The position numbers were made by a program, and so were the translations under genes. From Pelotomaculum sp. UBA4789 (GTDB lineage Bacteria; Bacillota; Desulfotomaculia; Desulfotomaculales; Pelotomaculaceae), in assembly GCA_002402945.1 (NCBI GenBank), contig DHGV01000030.1, forward strand, positions 933 through 12,314: a stretch of DNA of 11,382 nt, written 5' to 3'. Shown here one piece after another: positions 1-6,720 of the stretch. The number at the start of each line of letters is the position of its first letter. Position 1 is the first letter of the stretch. Below the pieces are notes generated by a model. It worked only from the letters and a program-made list of their open reading frames with translations. It had not been told where the DNA came from and searched no databases.

Positions 1-1892
1 CCCTGGAAATGGAAGTCAAGGGGCCGGCGGTTAAAGTTGCCTACAAGGACGGCATCCCGACCAGGGCGGCGGAAGGCTTTGCCGCGGGCCAGGGCGTGAA
101 GGTTTCCGATTTGGCTAAAAAGCCTGTGGGCGGGGTGGACTATGTCTTTGCCCTGAGAAGAGAAGAGGGGCGGCCGGCGAGCGAGGTGCTTCCGGAAATT
201 GTGCCGGGCCTGATCACCGGGCTGCATTTTCCCAAACCGATGCGCTGGCGCGACCTCGATTTTCGTTTTGCCAGGCCCATCCGCTGGATTGTTTCTCTTT
301 TCGGCGCGGAAATTGTGGATTTTGAATTTGCCGGCCTGAAAACAGGCAGGATAACATACGGTCACCGTTTTTTGTGCAAAGAGCCAATTACTCTGGCCTC
401 GCCTGCGGAATACGTAGAAAAGATGAGGCAGAACTACGTGCTGGTCGACGTCCTGGAGCGCAAGAATGAAATTTGGCGCCAGGTGCGGGAGTTGGCCGCC
501 ACCGTGGGCGGTTTTGTGGAAGAAAACGAGGATCTGTTGAACGAAGTGAACAACCTGGTCGAATACCCCACTGCTTTAATGGGTGAGTTCAGCTCAGATT
601 ACTTAAAACTGCCCAAAGAGGCGCTGGTTACCCCGATGCGTGAGCACCAGCGCTACTTCCCTGTGGTCGACGCCTCAGGCAGGCTGATGGCAAAATTTAT
701 CGCTGTGAAAAACGGCGCCGCGGACCACCTGGACATCGTCAGGGCAGGCAACGAGAAGGTGCTCAGAGCCCGTCTGGCTGATGCCGACTTCTTTTTCCGG
801 GAAGATTTAAAGACCCCGCTGGCCGGGAAAGTGCCTGAGTTGAAGAAAATAGTTTTTCAGGAGAGCTTGGGCGCCGTCTACGACAAGGCTATGCGTGTGT
901 GCGAAATGGCTGATTACCTGGCAGGAATATTTGAAGCCGGCGCGGAGGCAAAAAAGACCGCCCTGCGCGCGGCCCTGCTGGCCAAAGCGGACCTGGTCAC
1001 CAACATGGTCTATGAATTCCCGGAACTGCAGGGCATCATGGGCCGGGAATACGCACAGCGCTCGGGAGAAGGGCAGGAGGTTGCGGACGCCATATTTGAA
1101 CATTACCTGCCGCGTTTTGCCGGTGACGTACTGCCGGAGACCCTTCCGGGAAAAATTCTGAGCATAGCAGACAAGATAGATACCATCGTGGGCTGTTTTG
1201 CAATCGGCATCCAGCCGACAGGCTCCCAGGATCCCTACGCCCTGAGAAGGCAGGCGCTGGGTATCAGTAATATTATACTGGCAGCAAAGACATACGTCCC
1301 CCTGGAGAAACTGATTGGGACTTCCTACAACTGTTACGAGGGGAAAGTTCAGCTGAAGCTCACACTAAACGAAGTAAAAGAAGAAGTCGGCGAATTTTTC
1401 AGGCAGCGGATCAAAGGCATCCTGGATGACCGGGGCTTCTCCTATGATACCGTGGACGCGGTCCTCACAGCAGGGCATGACGATCTCTGCGATGTGCTCC
1501 TGCGGGCGACCGCTCTGGCCGACTTTCGCCGGGAGCCTGATTTTGCCGACCTGCTCACAGCCTTTGTTCGCGCCAACAACCTGTCCAAGAAAGCAGGCAG
1601 CCTGAGCATCGACCCGGCCCTATTGGAAGACCAGTCGGAGAAGGAGCTTTTCCGGCTGTTGTCAAAAGTCCAGGCGCAGACAGGGGGTTACCTGAAGCAG
1701 CAGGACTACCGCAGCCTTTTTGAGGCTATTGCCGCCTTCCTGGAACCGCTGGACAAGTTCTTCAACTCCGTGATGGTCATGGTGGATGACGTAAAACTGC
1801 GGGACAACCGCCTGGCCCTGCTGGCCGGCATCGCGGCCCTGGTGAAGCAGGCCGCCGACCTGAGCAAAATCGTATCTGGTGCCAATTGTTGA
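1..1892 (+). CDS. glyS: Glycyl-tRNA synthetase beta subunit, 5' end cut by window
   Basis: Beta chain of the bacterial alpha2-beta2 glycyl-tRNA synthetase, a cytoplasmic enzyme that charges tRNA-Gly; the alpha chain (GlyQ) holds the aminoacylation site and the beta chain binds the tRNA. The reading frame is open to the window edge (codons CTG GAA precede the first ATG at 9), so the internal ATG is not the true start. About 629 residues are visible against roughly 680-690 for the family, so some 50-60 N-terminal residues are missing. Counting from the ATG at 9, conserved family stretches include KGPAVKVAYKDG near residue 4, FPKPMRW at 75-81, MREHQRYFPV at 210-219 and DKIDTIVGCFAIGIQPTGSQ near 390. 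The C-terminal part fits the DALR-type anticodon-binding domain. glyQ is expected just upstream, outside the window. The TGA stop sits inside a small 8-bp tandem repeat. Identification is secure. Confidence 0.97.
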   Translation, partial: LEMEVKGPAVKVAYKDGIPTRAAEGFAAGQGVKVSDLAKKPVGGVDYVFALRREEGRPASEVLPEIVPGLITGLHFPKPMRWRDLDFRFARPIRWIVSLFGAEIVDFEFAGLKTGRITYGHRFLCKEPITLASPAEYVEKMRQNYVLVDVLERKNEIWRQVRELAATVGGFVEENEDLLNEVNNLVEYPTALMGEFSSDYLKLPKEALVTPMREHQRYFPVVDASGRLMAKFIAVKNGAADHLDIVRAGNEKVLRARLADADFFFREDLKTPLAGKVPELKKIVFQESLGAVYDKAMRVCEMADYLAGIFEAGAEAKKTALRAALLAKADLVTNMVYEFPELQGIMGREYAQRSGEGQEVADAIFEHYLPRFAGDVLPETLPGKILSIADKIDTIVGCFAIGIQPTGSQDPYALRRQALGISNIILAAKTYVPLEKLIGTSYNCYEGKVQLKLTLNEVKEEVGEFFRQRIKGILDDRGFSYDTVDAVLTAGHDDLCDVLLRATALADFRREPDFADLLTAFVRANNLSKKAGSLSIDPALLEDQSEKELFRLLSKVQAQTGGYLKQQDYRSLFEAIAAFLEPLDKFFNSVMVMVDDVKLRDNRLALLAGIAALVKQAADLSKIVSGANC

Positions 1893-1903
1893 ATTGTTGA
1901 ATT
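1884..1903. repeat. 8-bp tandem repeat over the glyS stop codon
   Basis: AATTGTTG occurs twice in a row (1884-1891, 1892-1899) followed by a further AATT. The glyS TGA (1890-1892) spans the junction between the two units. It is too short to assign a function; slippage duplication is the simplest explanation. Confidence 0.6.
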
Positions 1904-1986
1904 AGAGCACTCTCACTGTTTTACCCTGCCAGCTAACGTGAATATGACATTGCAGAAAACGTATGCATGATCTATTGGTAATTTTT

Positions 1987-2031
1987 CTGTAGGGTCGGAT
2001 TTATCCGACCATGTGCGGCTGAAGCCACACA
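1987..2031 (+). repeat. Dual-hairpin REP-like element, copy 1
   Basis: Two hairpins sit back to back. The first has an 8-bp perfect stem (GGTCGGAT 1993-2000 with ATCCGACC 2003-2010) and a TT loop. The second (2012-2031) pairs TGTGCGGCT with AGCCACACA, with one C/A mismatch that becomes a T-G wobble on the opposite strand. The whole 45-base unit, beginning CTGTAGGGTCGG, recurs as a reverse complement at 6676-6720 with 40 of 45 positions identical. Two copies in intergenic DNA with conserved folding are typical of REP or MITE-like elements, often moved in trans by Y1 tyrosine (RAYT) transposases. No transposase gene is in the window, so that link is inference. Confidence 0.8.
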
Positions 2032-2051
2032 ATTTCGGTCGCTGGTCACCA

Positions 2052-2116
2052 GGAAGCAAAAAGAACGTCCCCGTGCTTCCCCGTGCTTCCGTGCTTCCCC
2101 GTGCTTCTAGTGCTTC
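2052..2116 (+). repeat. GTGCTTC tandem array with upstream inverted arm
   Basis: GTGCTTC occurs five times, at 2073, 2083, 2091, 2101 and 2110, separated by CCC, C, CCC and TA, giving a period of 8-10 bases. GGAAGCA at 2052-2058 is the reverse complement of TGCTTCC at 2074-2080, so a 7-bp stem with a 15-base loop can form with the first unit (and alternatively with later units). The loop carries AAGAACGTCCCC, the reverse complement of a motif near 6504-6515 in the other intergenic island. A slippage-prone or repeat-derived segment is likely; function unknown. Confidence 0.7.
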
Positions 2117-2124
2117 TAATAAAG

Positions 2125-2143
2125 AAAGTAATAATTTTACTTT
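2125..2143. repeat. AT-rich inverted repeat upstream of the ccpN promoter
   Basis: AAAGTAA (2125-2131) and TTACTTT (2137-2143) form a perfect 7-bp dyad around TAATT. It lies just upstream of the candidate -35 box. It could be an operator or a weak upstream promoter element; there is no T-run suitable for a + strand terminator. Confidence 0.4.
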
Positions 2144-2149
2144 AAAGGG

Positions 2150-2178
2150 TGGAAATTATCTGGAGAATAATATATATT
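2150..2178 (+). promoter_or_regulatory. Candidate sigma-A promoter for ccpN
   Basis: TGGAAA (2150-2155, 4 of 6 to TTGACA) and TATATT (2173-2178, 5 of 6 to TATAAT) are separated by 17 bases. Transcription would begin near 2185, about 45 bases before ccpN. The surrounding DNA is so AT-rich that alternative -10 boxes are possible, so confidence is modest. Confidence 0.35.
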
Positions 2179-2201
2179 ATATATGGATATAAACTAAATA
2201 G

Positions 2202-2221
2202 TATGTCATATATGCTCTATA
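2202..2221 (+). promoter_or_regulatory. Two tandem candidate CcpN operator boxes
   Basis: TATGTCATATA (2202-2212) fits all 11 positions of the CcpN-box consensus as I recall it from B. subtilis, TRTGHYATAYW. TATGCTCTATA (2211-2221) fits 10 of 11. The two boxes overlap by two bases, lie on the same strand, and end 8 bases before the ccpN start codon, running into its Shine-Dalgarno. B. subtilis CcpN binds paired boxes cooperatively. The placement downstream of the candidate promoter suggests that CcpN represses its own transcription unit, which here also carries yqfL and ppdK. The consensus is from memory and the region is AT-rich, so chance matches are possible. Confidence 0.5.
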
Positions 2222-2228
2222 AGGGGCG

Positions 2229-2885
2229 GTGAATTTGAAACTTACCAAGCGACAGGAAAGCATTTTAGAGATCGTCAGTAATAACAGCCCGATCACCGGT
2301 GAGCACATAGCTGAGAAGTTATCCCTGACCAGGGCTACACTCAGGCCTGATCTGGCCATACTGACAATGTCGGGCCTGCTTGAAGCGCGTCCGAAGGTTG
2401 GGTACTACCATAGCGGCAAGTCCCGCTACAGGGTTGTCGCAGAAAAACTTAACAGTGTCCTGGTGGACAGCGTCAAGTCAGTGCCGATTGTGATCAGCGA
2501 AAAGTGCTATGTGTATGATGCAGTGGTGAGTATGTTTATTGAGGATGTGGGCACTCTTTTTGTGGTTAAAGAGGGAGGCCTGCTTGAAGGGGTGGTATCA
2601 CGCAAGGATCTCTTGAAAACCACTTTGGGCGGCCATGACATTCAAAAACTGCCTGTCAAGGTGGTAATGACCAGGATGCCAAACGTGGTCATCACCAACC
2701 CCGAAGAAACGGTCTGGGTAGCCGCGAAAAAAATAATGGCCCACGAAGTTGACGCCCTGCCCGTTGTGCGCAAGGTCAAATTTGCTGACGGCAGCGAGGG
2801 GCAGGAAGTAGTAGGCCGTTTAAGCAAAACCAATATCACTCGGCTTTTTGTTGAATTAGGAGAAGGGTATGAAGGGGGTGTCTGA
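2229..2885 (+). CDS. ccpN: CcpN-type transcriptional repressor (HTH + two CBS domains)
   Basis: Predicted cytoplasmic DNA-binding repressor of 218 residues. Residues 5-60 form a winged-helix domain with the CcpN-typical stretch ITGEHIAEKLSLTRATLRPD and then AILTMSGLLEARPKVGY. Residues about 80-135 and 145-208 form two CBS domains, which bind adenine nucleotides in this family. In B. subtilis CcpN represses the gluconeogenic genes gapB and pckA independently of CcpA, in response to energy or nucleotide status. The GTG start at 2229 has AAGGGG only 2 bases upstream; the in-frame TTG at 2235 would have a better 8-base spacing and loses only two residues, so the start is uncertain between them. 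The gene overlaps yqfL by 17 bases, implying translational coupling. Two candidate CcpN boxes lie in its own leader. Confidence 0.93.
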   Translation: MNLKLTKRQESILEIVSNNSPITGEHIAEKLSLTRATLRPDLAILTMSGLLEARPKVGYYHSGKSRYRVVAEKLNSVLVDSVKSVPIVISEKCYVYDAVVSMFIEDVGTLFVVKEGGLLEGVVSRKDLLKTTLGGHDIQKLPVKVVMTRMPNVVITNPEETVWVAAKKIMAHEVDALPVVRKVKFADGSEGQEVVGRLSKTNITRLFVELGEGYEGGV

Positions 2886-3708
2886 TATTCCTGATAAAAC
2901 TGTTATTTACATCATATCTGATTCCGTTGGTGAAACCGCGGAACTGGTGGCAATGGCTGCAGCCAGCCAGTTTAACCACGGCGGCATAGATATCCGCAGG
3001 GTGCCTTATGTCAGTGATGTGCGTGAGATCCCGGAAATTGTGGAAGAAGCCAGCAATTTCAACAGCCTGATCGCTTATACGCTGGTGATCCCTAAAATGC
3101 GGGAGGCACTGACCCGTGAGGCGGCAAAATACAATATTCCCACGGTGGATATAATGACGCCGATGTTGGATGCCCTGGCGTCTTTAGTCCACCACAAGCC
3201 TAAACTGGAGGCCGGACTGATCAGGCGGATGGATGACGAATATTTTCGCAAGGTTGAAGCGATCGAGTTTGCTGTCAAGTATGACGATGGTAAAAATCCC
3301 AGGGGTGTTATCCGGGCCGATCTGGTGGTTATCGGCGTGTCCCGCACATCCAAAACGCCCCTGTGCATGTATTTAGCCCACCAGCGGATTAAAGTGGCCA
3401 ACGTGCCGCTGGTGCCGGAAGTAGCGCCGCCGAAGGAAATATTTCAGCTGCAGCCCGGCAAGCTGATTGGTTTGACGATTAAAGCCAAGCAGCTGCATGA
3501 TATCCGCCGGGAAAGGCTCAACACCCTTGGCCTGACTTCGAATGCGGACTACGCCAGCCTGGAGCGCATCCTGAAGGAGCTGGAATACTCTGAGGGCATC
3601 ATGAAGAAAGCCGGCTGCCCGATTATTGATGTGACCAACAAGGCTGTTGAAGAAACTGCCACCAGGGTGATGGAGATCTATTACAGGGGGGAAAGGCATG
3701 TCAGGTAA
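2869..3708 (+). CDS. yqfL: Pyruvate phosphate dikinase regulatory protein (PSRP, DUF299)
   Basis: Bifunctional cytoplasmic enzyme, 279 residues, the usual family length. Family members inactivate PPDK by ADP-dependent phosphorylation of a threonine two residues before the catalytic histidine, and reactivate it by Pi-dependent phosphorolysis. The N-terminus has the conserved IISDSVGETAE (about 15-25); the P-loop-like nucleotide site GVSRTSKTP is at 156-164, followed by NVPLVPE and the LIGLTIK segment. ATG at 2869 is preceded by AGGAG with 6-base spacing; a GTG at 2878 is a weaker alternative. It starts inside ccpN and its end overlaps ppdK by 11 bases, so the presumed target enzyme is encoded in the next gene. 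In B. subtilis the ortholog YqfL sits beside ccpN; homologs regulating PEP synthase (PpsR) also exist, but adjacency favours PPDK here. Confidence 0.95.
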   Translation: MKGVSDIPDKTVIYIISDSVGETAELVAMAAASQFNHGGIDIRRVPYVSDVREIPEIVEEASNFNSLIAYTLVIPKMREALTREAAKYNIPTVDIMTPMLDALASLVHHKPKLEAGLIRRMDDEYFRKVEAIEFAVKYDDGKNPRGVIRADLVVIGVSRTSKTPLCMYLAHQRIKVANVPLVPEVAPPKEIFQLQPGKLIGLTIKAKQLHDIRRERLNTLGLTSNADYASLERILKELEYSEGIMKKAGCPIIDVTNKAVEETATRVMEIYYRGERHVR

Positions 3709-6370
3709 ATACGTTTACCTCTTTGAAGAAGGGGGAGCAGGCATGAAAAACCTGCTGGGGGGCAAAGGCGCCAACCTTTGCGAGATGACCAATATTGGCC
3801 TGCCTGTGCCACCCGGCTTTATTATTACCACCGAGGCCTGCAAGGACTTCACCCGGCTGGGGCAAAAGTTTCCCGAAGGCCTGGAGGGACAGATCAGGGA
3901 AAAAGTAATGATCCTGGAAAAACGCCTGGGTGAAAGCTTCGGAGACAAAACCAAACCTTTGCTGGTTTCCGTGCGTTCTGGGGCGCCCGTTTCCATGCCA
4001 GGCATGATGGATACGGTGTTAAACCTCGGCTTAAATGACGCCACAGTGGGCGCCCTGATCAGCAGCACCGGGAACGAACGCTTTGCGATGGATTGCTACC
4101 GCCGTTTCATCAGTATGTTCGGCGATGTGGTGATGGGCGTGGAGCATAATAAGTTTGAACGGATTCTGGACCGGCAGAAGAACAAGGCCCATGTCCATAA
4201 TGACAATGAGCTTTCGGGCGAAGACTGGCGGGAAGCCATCGAAGAATACAAAAAGCTGATTAACCGGGAAACGGGAAAAGACTTTCCGCAGAACCCCATC
4301 GAACAGCTTTTCATGTCCATATTTGCCGTCTTTAATTCCTGGAACAACGACAGGGCTGTTGTTTACAGAAGAATAAACAGAATTTCGGATGAGCTGGGGA
4401 CGGCCATCAACATCCAGGCGATGGTATTCGGAAATATGAGCGATGACAGCGGTACCGGGGTGGCCTTTACCCGCAATCCTTCCACCGGTGAAAAAAAGCT
4501 GTACGGTGAATACCTGATCAACGCGCAGGGCGAGGATGTGGTCGCCGGTATCCGGACTCCGAAGCCCATTGCCCACCTGGAGCGGGATATGCCGCTTATT
4601 TACAAGCAGTTTGAGGAAATATGCAGCCTGCTTGACAAACACTACCGCGATATGCAGGACATCGAGTTCACTGTTGAGCGGGGCAAGCTCTGGATCCTGC
4701 AGACCAGAAACGGAAAACGCACCGCCCAGGCGGCGATAAAAATTGCCGTGGACATGGTCTGCGAGGGTTTGATCAGCAGGGAAGAGGCTGTATTGAAGAT
4801 CGAACCCGGGCAGCTCGAGCACCTGCTGCACCGCCGGATCGATCCGGAGGCAAAGCTGGACATCGTGGCCAAAGGCCTGCCGGCATCACCAGGCGCTGCT
4901 TCCGGCATGGTTGTGTTTGATGCGGACCTCGCCGAAAAGCTGGGGCAGGAAGGCAAAAAGCTGATCCTGGTCCGCACTGAAACCACTCCAGACGACATTC
5001 ACGGGATATTGCATGCCCAGGGTATTCTTACCTCCAGGGGCGGCATGACCAGCCACGCCGCAGTGGTGGCGAGGGGCATGGGCAAGCCGTGTGTGAGCGG
5101 CTGTGAAGCCTTGCATATAGATTATGAGCACAGTGAATTTAAGGTTGGCGACCTGGTGGTTAAACAGGGCGACATCATATCCATAGATGGATCATTGGGT
5201 AATGTGATACTTGGCAACGTACCGATGATCGATCCGGGATTGTCCCCGGAATTCCAGGAACTCCTGAAGCTGGCGGATCAGATCCGCACTCTCGGGGTGA
5301 GGGCCAATGCGGATACCCCGGAAGACGCTGCTAAATCGAGGGGGTTTGGCGCTGCCGGCATCGGCCTGACCCGGACAGAGCATATGTTTATGGCCCAGGA
5401 CAGGCTGCCGGTGGTGCAGGAGATGATCCTGGCGGGTGGGCTAAGAGAACGCGAAGCTGCGCTTAATAAGCTAATGCCCATGCAGCAGGAAGATTTTTAT
5501 GGTATTTTAAAAGCAATGGACGGCTTCCCGGTGACGATCCGGCTGCTGGACCCGCCGTTGCACGAGTTTCTGCCTGACGCCGAGGAGCTGATGGTGGATA
5601 TAACCAGGCTGCGCCTGACCGGCGGCAATAAAGATGAAATCAAGGAAAAAGAAGATATTTTACGCAAAGTCAGGGCCCTGTCAGAACACAACCCGATGCT
5701 GGGCCTCAGGGGCTGCCGGCTGGGGATTACCTACCCTGAGATATATGCGATGCAGGCGCGGGCTATTTTTCTGGCCACAGCCAGGCTGGTCAAAGAAGGC
5801 CTTCAGCCAATCCCGGAAGTCGAAATACCGCTTGTTATCGATGTGAATGAGCTGGCCTACCTGCGTGAACTGGTCGACAGTGTGGCTGCCGAGGTAAAGA
5901 AAGACACTGGTGTGGACTTTCATTATACTGTAGGCACCATGATTGAAATACCCAGGGCCGCCCTGCTCGCTGACGAAGTGGCGGCGGAGGCAGACTTCTT
6001 TTCTTTCGGTACCAATGACCTCACCCAGACGACACTAGGCTTTTCCAGGGATGATGCGGAGGGAAAATTTTTGCGCACTTACCTGGAGCAGAAAATCCTG
6101 ACCGACAATCCTTTCATGGTCCTGGACCGCAAGGGCGTCGGCAAGCTGATGCAAATGACTGTTGAATTGGGCCGCAAAACCAAACCTGACCTGCTGATCG
6201 GGATCTGCGGGGAACACGGCGGGGAGCCCAGCTCCATTGAGTTCTGCCAGATGGCCGGCCTGGATTATGTCAGCTGTTCACCGTTCAGGGTGCCAATCGC
6301 CAGGCTGGCTGCAGCCCAGGCCTGGGTAAAAGTCAAAGGCACGGCTGATATCGGTTACGGCACATTATAA
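3698..6370 (+). CDS. ppdK: Pyruvate, phosphate dikinase
   Basis: Interconverts pyruvate + ATP + Pi and PEP + AMP + PPi; in anaerobes it can serve gluconeogenesis or PPi-linked glycolysis. The full-length 890-residue protein contains all three parts. The N-terminal ATP-grasp nucleotide domain covers about 1-340 (GGKGANLCEM at 21-30, SVRSGAPVSMPGMMDTVLNL at 91-110). The swivelling phosphohistidine domain covers about 390-510, with GGMTSHAAVVARGMGKPCVSG and catalytic His453. The C-terminal PEP/pyruvate TIM barrel starts near 520 (GLTRTEHMF, TIRLLDPPLHEF, MIEIPRAAL, GTNDLTQ, and ICGEHGGEP with catalytic Cys837). Thr451, the residue expected to be modified by the PSRP kinase, is present. The ATG at 3698 lies within the end of yqfL, preceded by a purine-rich GGGGGGAAAGG, suggesting translational coupling. 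A strong terminator follows 10 bases after the stop. No defects seen. Confidence 0.98.
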   Translation: MSGKYVYLFEEGGAGMKNLLGGKGANLCEMTNIGLPVPPGFIITTEACKDFTRLGQKFPEGLEGQIREKVMILEKRLGESFGDKTKPLLVSVRSGAPVSMPGMMDTVLNLGLNDATVGALISSTGNERFAMDCYRRFISMFGDVVMGVEHNKFERILDRQKNKAHVHNDNELSGEDWREAIEEYKKLINRETGKDFPQNPIEQLFMSIFAVFNSWNNDRAVVYRRINRISDELGTAINIQAMVFGNMSDDSGTGVAFTRNPSTGEKKLYGEYLINAQGEDVVAGIRTPKPIAHLERDMPLIYKQFEEICSLLDKHYRDMQDIEFTVERGKLWILQTRNGKRTAQAAIKIAVDMVCEGLISREEAVLKIEPGQLEHLLHRRIDPEAKLDIVAKGLPASPGAASGMVVFDADLAEKLGQEGKKLILVRTETTPDDIHGILHAQGILTSRGGMTSHAAVVARGMGKPCVSGCEALHIDYEHSEFKVGDLVVKQGDIISIDGSLGNVILGNVPMIDPGLSPEFQELLKLADQIRTLGVRANADTPEDAAKSRGFGAAGIGLTRTEHMFMAQDRLPVVQEMILAGGLREREAALNKLMPMQQEDFYGILKAMDGFPVTIRLLDPPLHEFLPDAEELMVDITRLRLTGGNKDEIKEKEDILRKVRALSEHNPMLGLRGCRLGITYPEIYAMQARAIFLATARLVKEGLQPIPEVEIPLVIDVNELAYLRELVDSVAAEVKKDTGVDFHYTVGTMIEIPRAALLADEVAAEADFFSFGTNDLTQTTLGFSRDDAEGKFLRTYLEQKILTDNPFMVLDRKGVGKLMQMTVELGRKTKPDLLIGICGEHGGEPSSIEFCQMAGLDYVSCSPFRVPIARLAAAQAWVKVKGTADIGYGTL

Positions 6371-6380
6371 AGAGCAGGTA

Positions 6381-6411
6381 AACGGGAGGCCCGCGAAGGC
6401 CTCCCGTTTTT
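6381..6411 (+). terminator. Intrinsic terminator of the ccpN-yqfL-ppdK unit
   Basis: An 11-bp perfect GC-rich stem (AACGGGAGGCC 6381-6391 with GGCCTCCCGTT 6398-6408) encloses a 6-base CGCGAA loop and ends in TTTTT (6407-6411). It lies 10 bases beyond the ppdK stop codon. Confidence 0.93.
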
Positions 6412-6530
6412 GTGAACCTTGTCAAGGATTGGCAGCTTTTTTTGAAAAACGGTCAGCTCGGGAGGAAGTAGCGGGGGGTGTTGGAGAAGTAATAACAGCC
6501 AGGGGGACGGTTCTTGTGGCGCACTTTTTA

Positions 6531-6637
6531 TCGTTAATGGGGCCAGACAACCTGTCTTTGTTACTTCTGTCGTTGAACGATACCAGACAGAGTATAATGC
6601 TCATGATACCTCTGTCGTTGTGTGAAGCCAGACAGAG
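6531..6637. repeat. Three-copy TCGTT / CCAGACA spaced repeat
   Basis: TCGTT followed 7-8 bases later by CCAGACA occurs three times: 6531-6549, 6570-6589 and 6615-6634, spaced 39 and 45 bases apart. In copies 2 and 3 the unit extends to 27 bases with identical 10-base arms, TCTGTCGTTG at the left and CCAGACAGAG at the right, while the 7 bases between differ. CTGTC and GACAG within the arms are complementary, so each unit can form a short hairpin. Copy 1 is degenerate. No flanking gene explains them; a decayed repeat element or an array of protein sites are both possible. Confidence 0.65.
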
Positions 6638-6641
6638 GAAC

Positions 6642-6672
6642 GGGGACACATCCGAAACCAGGATATGTCCCC
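6642..6672. repeat. GGGGACA / TGTCCCC hairpin
   Basis: A 12-base arm starting GGGGACACATCC (6642-6653) pairs with GGATATGTCCCC (6661-6672), with one mismatch and a 7-base loop. No T-run follows on either strand, so it is unlikely to be an intrinsic terminator. It directly abuts the dual-hairpin element and is probably part of the same composite repeat. Confidence 0.7.
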
Positions 6673-6675
6673 AAA

Positions 6676-6720
6676 TGTGCGGCTTTAGCCGCACATGGTC
6701 GGCTGAAGCCGACCCTACAG
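6676..6720 (-). repeat. Dual-hairpin REP-like element, copy 2 (inverted)
   Basis: This is the reverse-complement copy of the element at 1987-2031. Both hairpins are perfect here: TGTGCGGCT/AGCCGCACA (9 bp, 6676-6684 with 6687-6695) and GGTCGGCT/AGCCGACC (8 bp, 6697-6704 with 6707-6714), each with a 2-base loop. The end reads CTACAG, matching CTGTAG of the first copy. The stem tip of the GGTCGG hairpin is C-G where copy 1 has A-T, so pairing is preserved across the two copies. Confidence 0.82.

Larger units (their letters stand above)
1893..2228. other. glyS-ccpN intergenic repeat and regulatory region
   Basis: This 336-base spacer holds no credible gene. From left to right it has about 95 bases without recognisable structure, a dual-hairpin REP-like element, a GTGCTTC array with a potential hairpin, an AT-rich dyad, a candidate promoter, and two CcpN-box matches just before ccpN. 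I see no hairpin followed by a T-run after glyS, so read-through from glyS into the ccpN block is possible. Confidence 0.7.

Noticed and set aside
1987..2031. Dual hairpins as a CRISPR remnant or tRNA
   Set aside because: No spacer periodicity, no cas genes, and no tRNA cloverleaf; the second copy is inverted and 4.6 kb away.
4031..4831. Long - strand open frame (266 codons) inside ppdK
   Set aside because: It lies antisense to a fully conserved ppdK; its protein resembles no family and reflects codon bias of the sense strand.
6642..6672. GGGGACA/TGTCCCC hairpin as a terminator
   Set aside because: No T-run on either side, and a complete intrinsic terminator already lies at 6381-6411.
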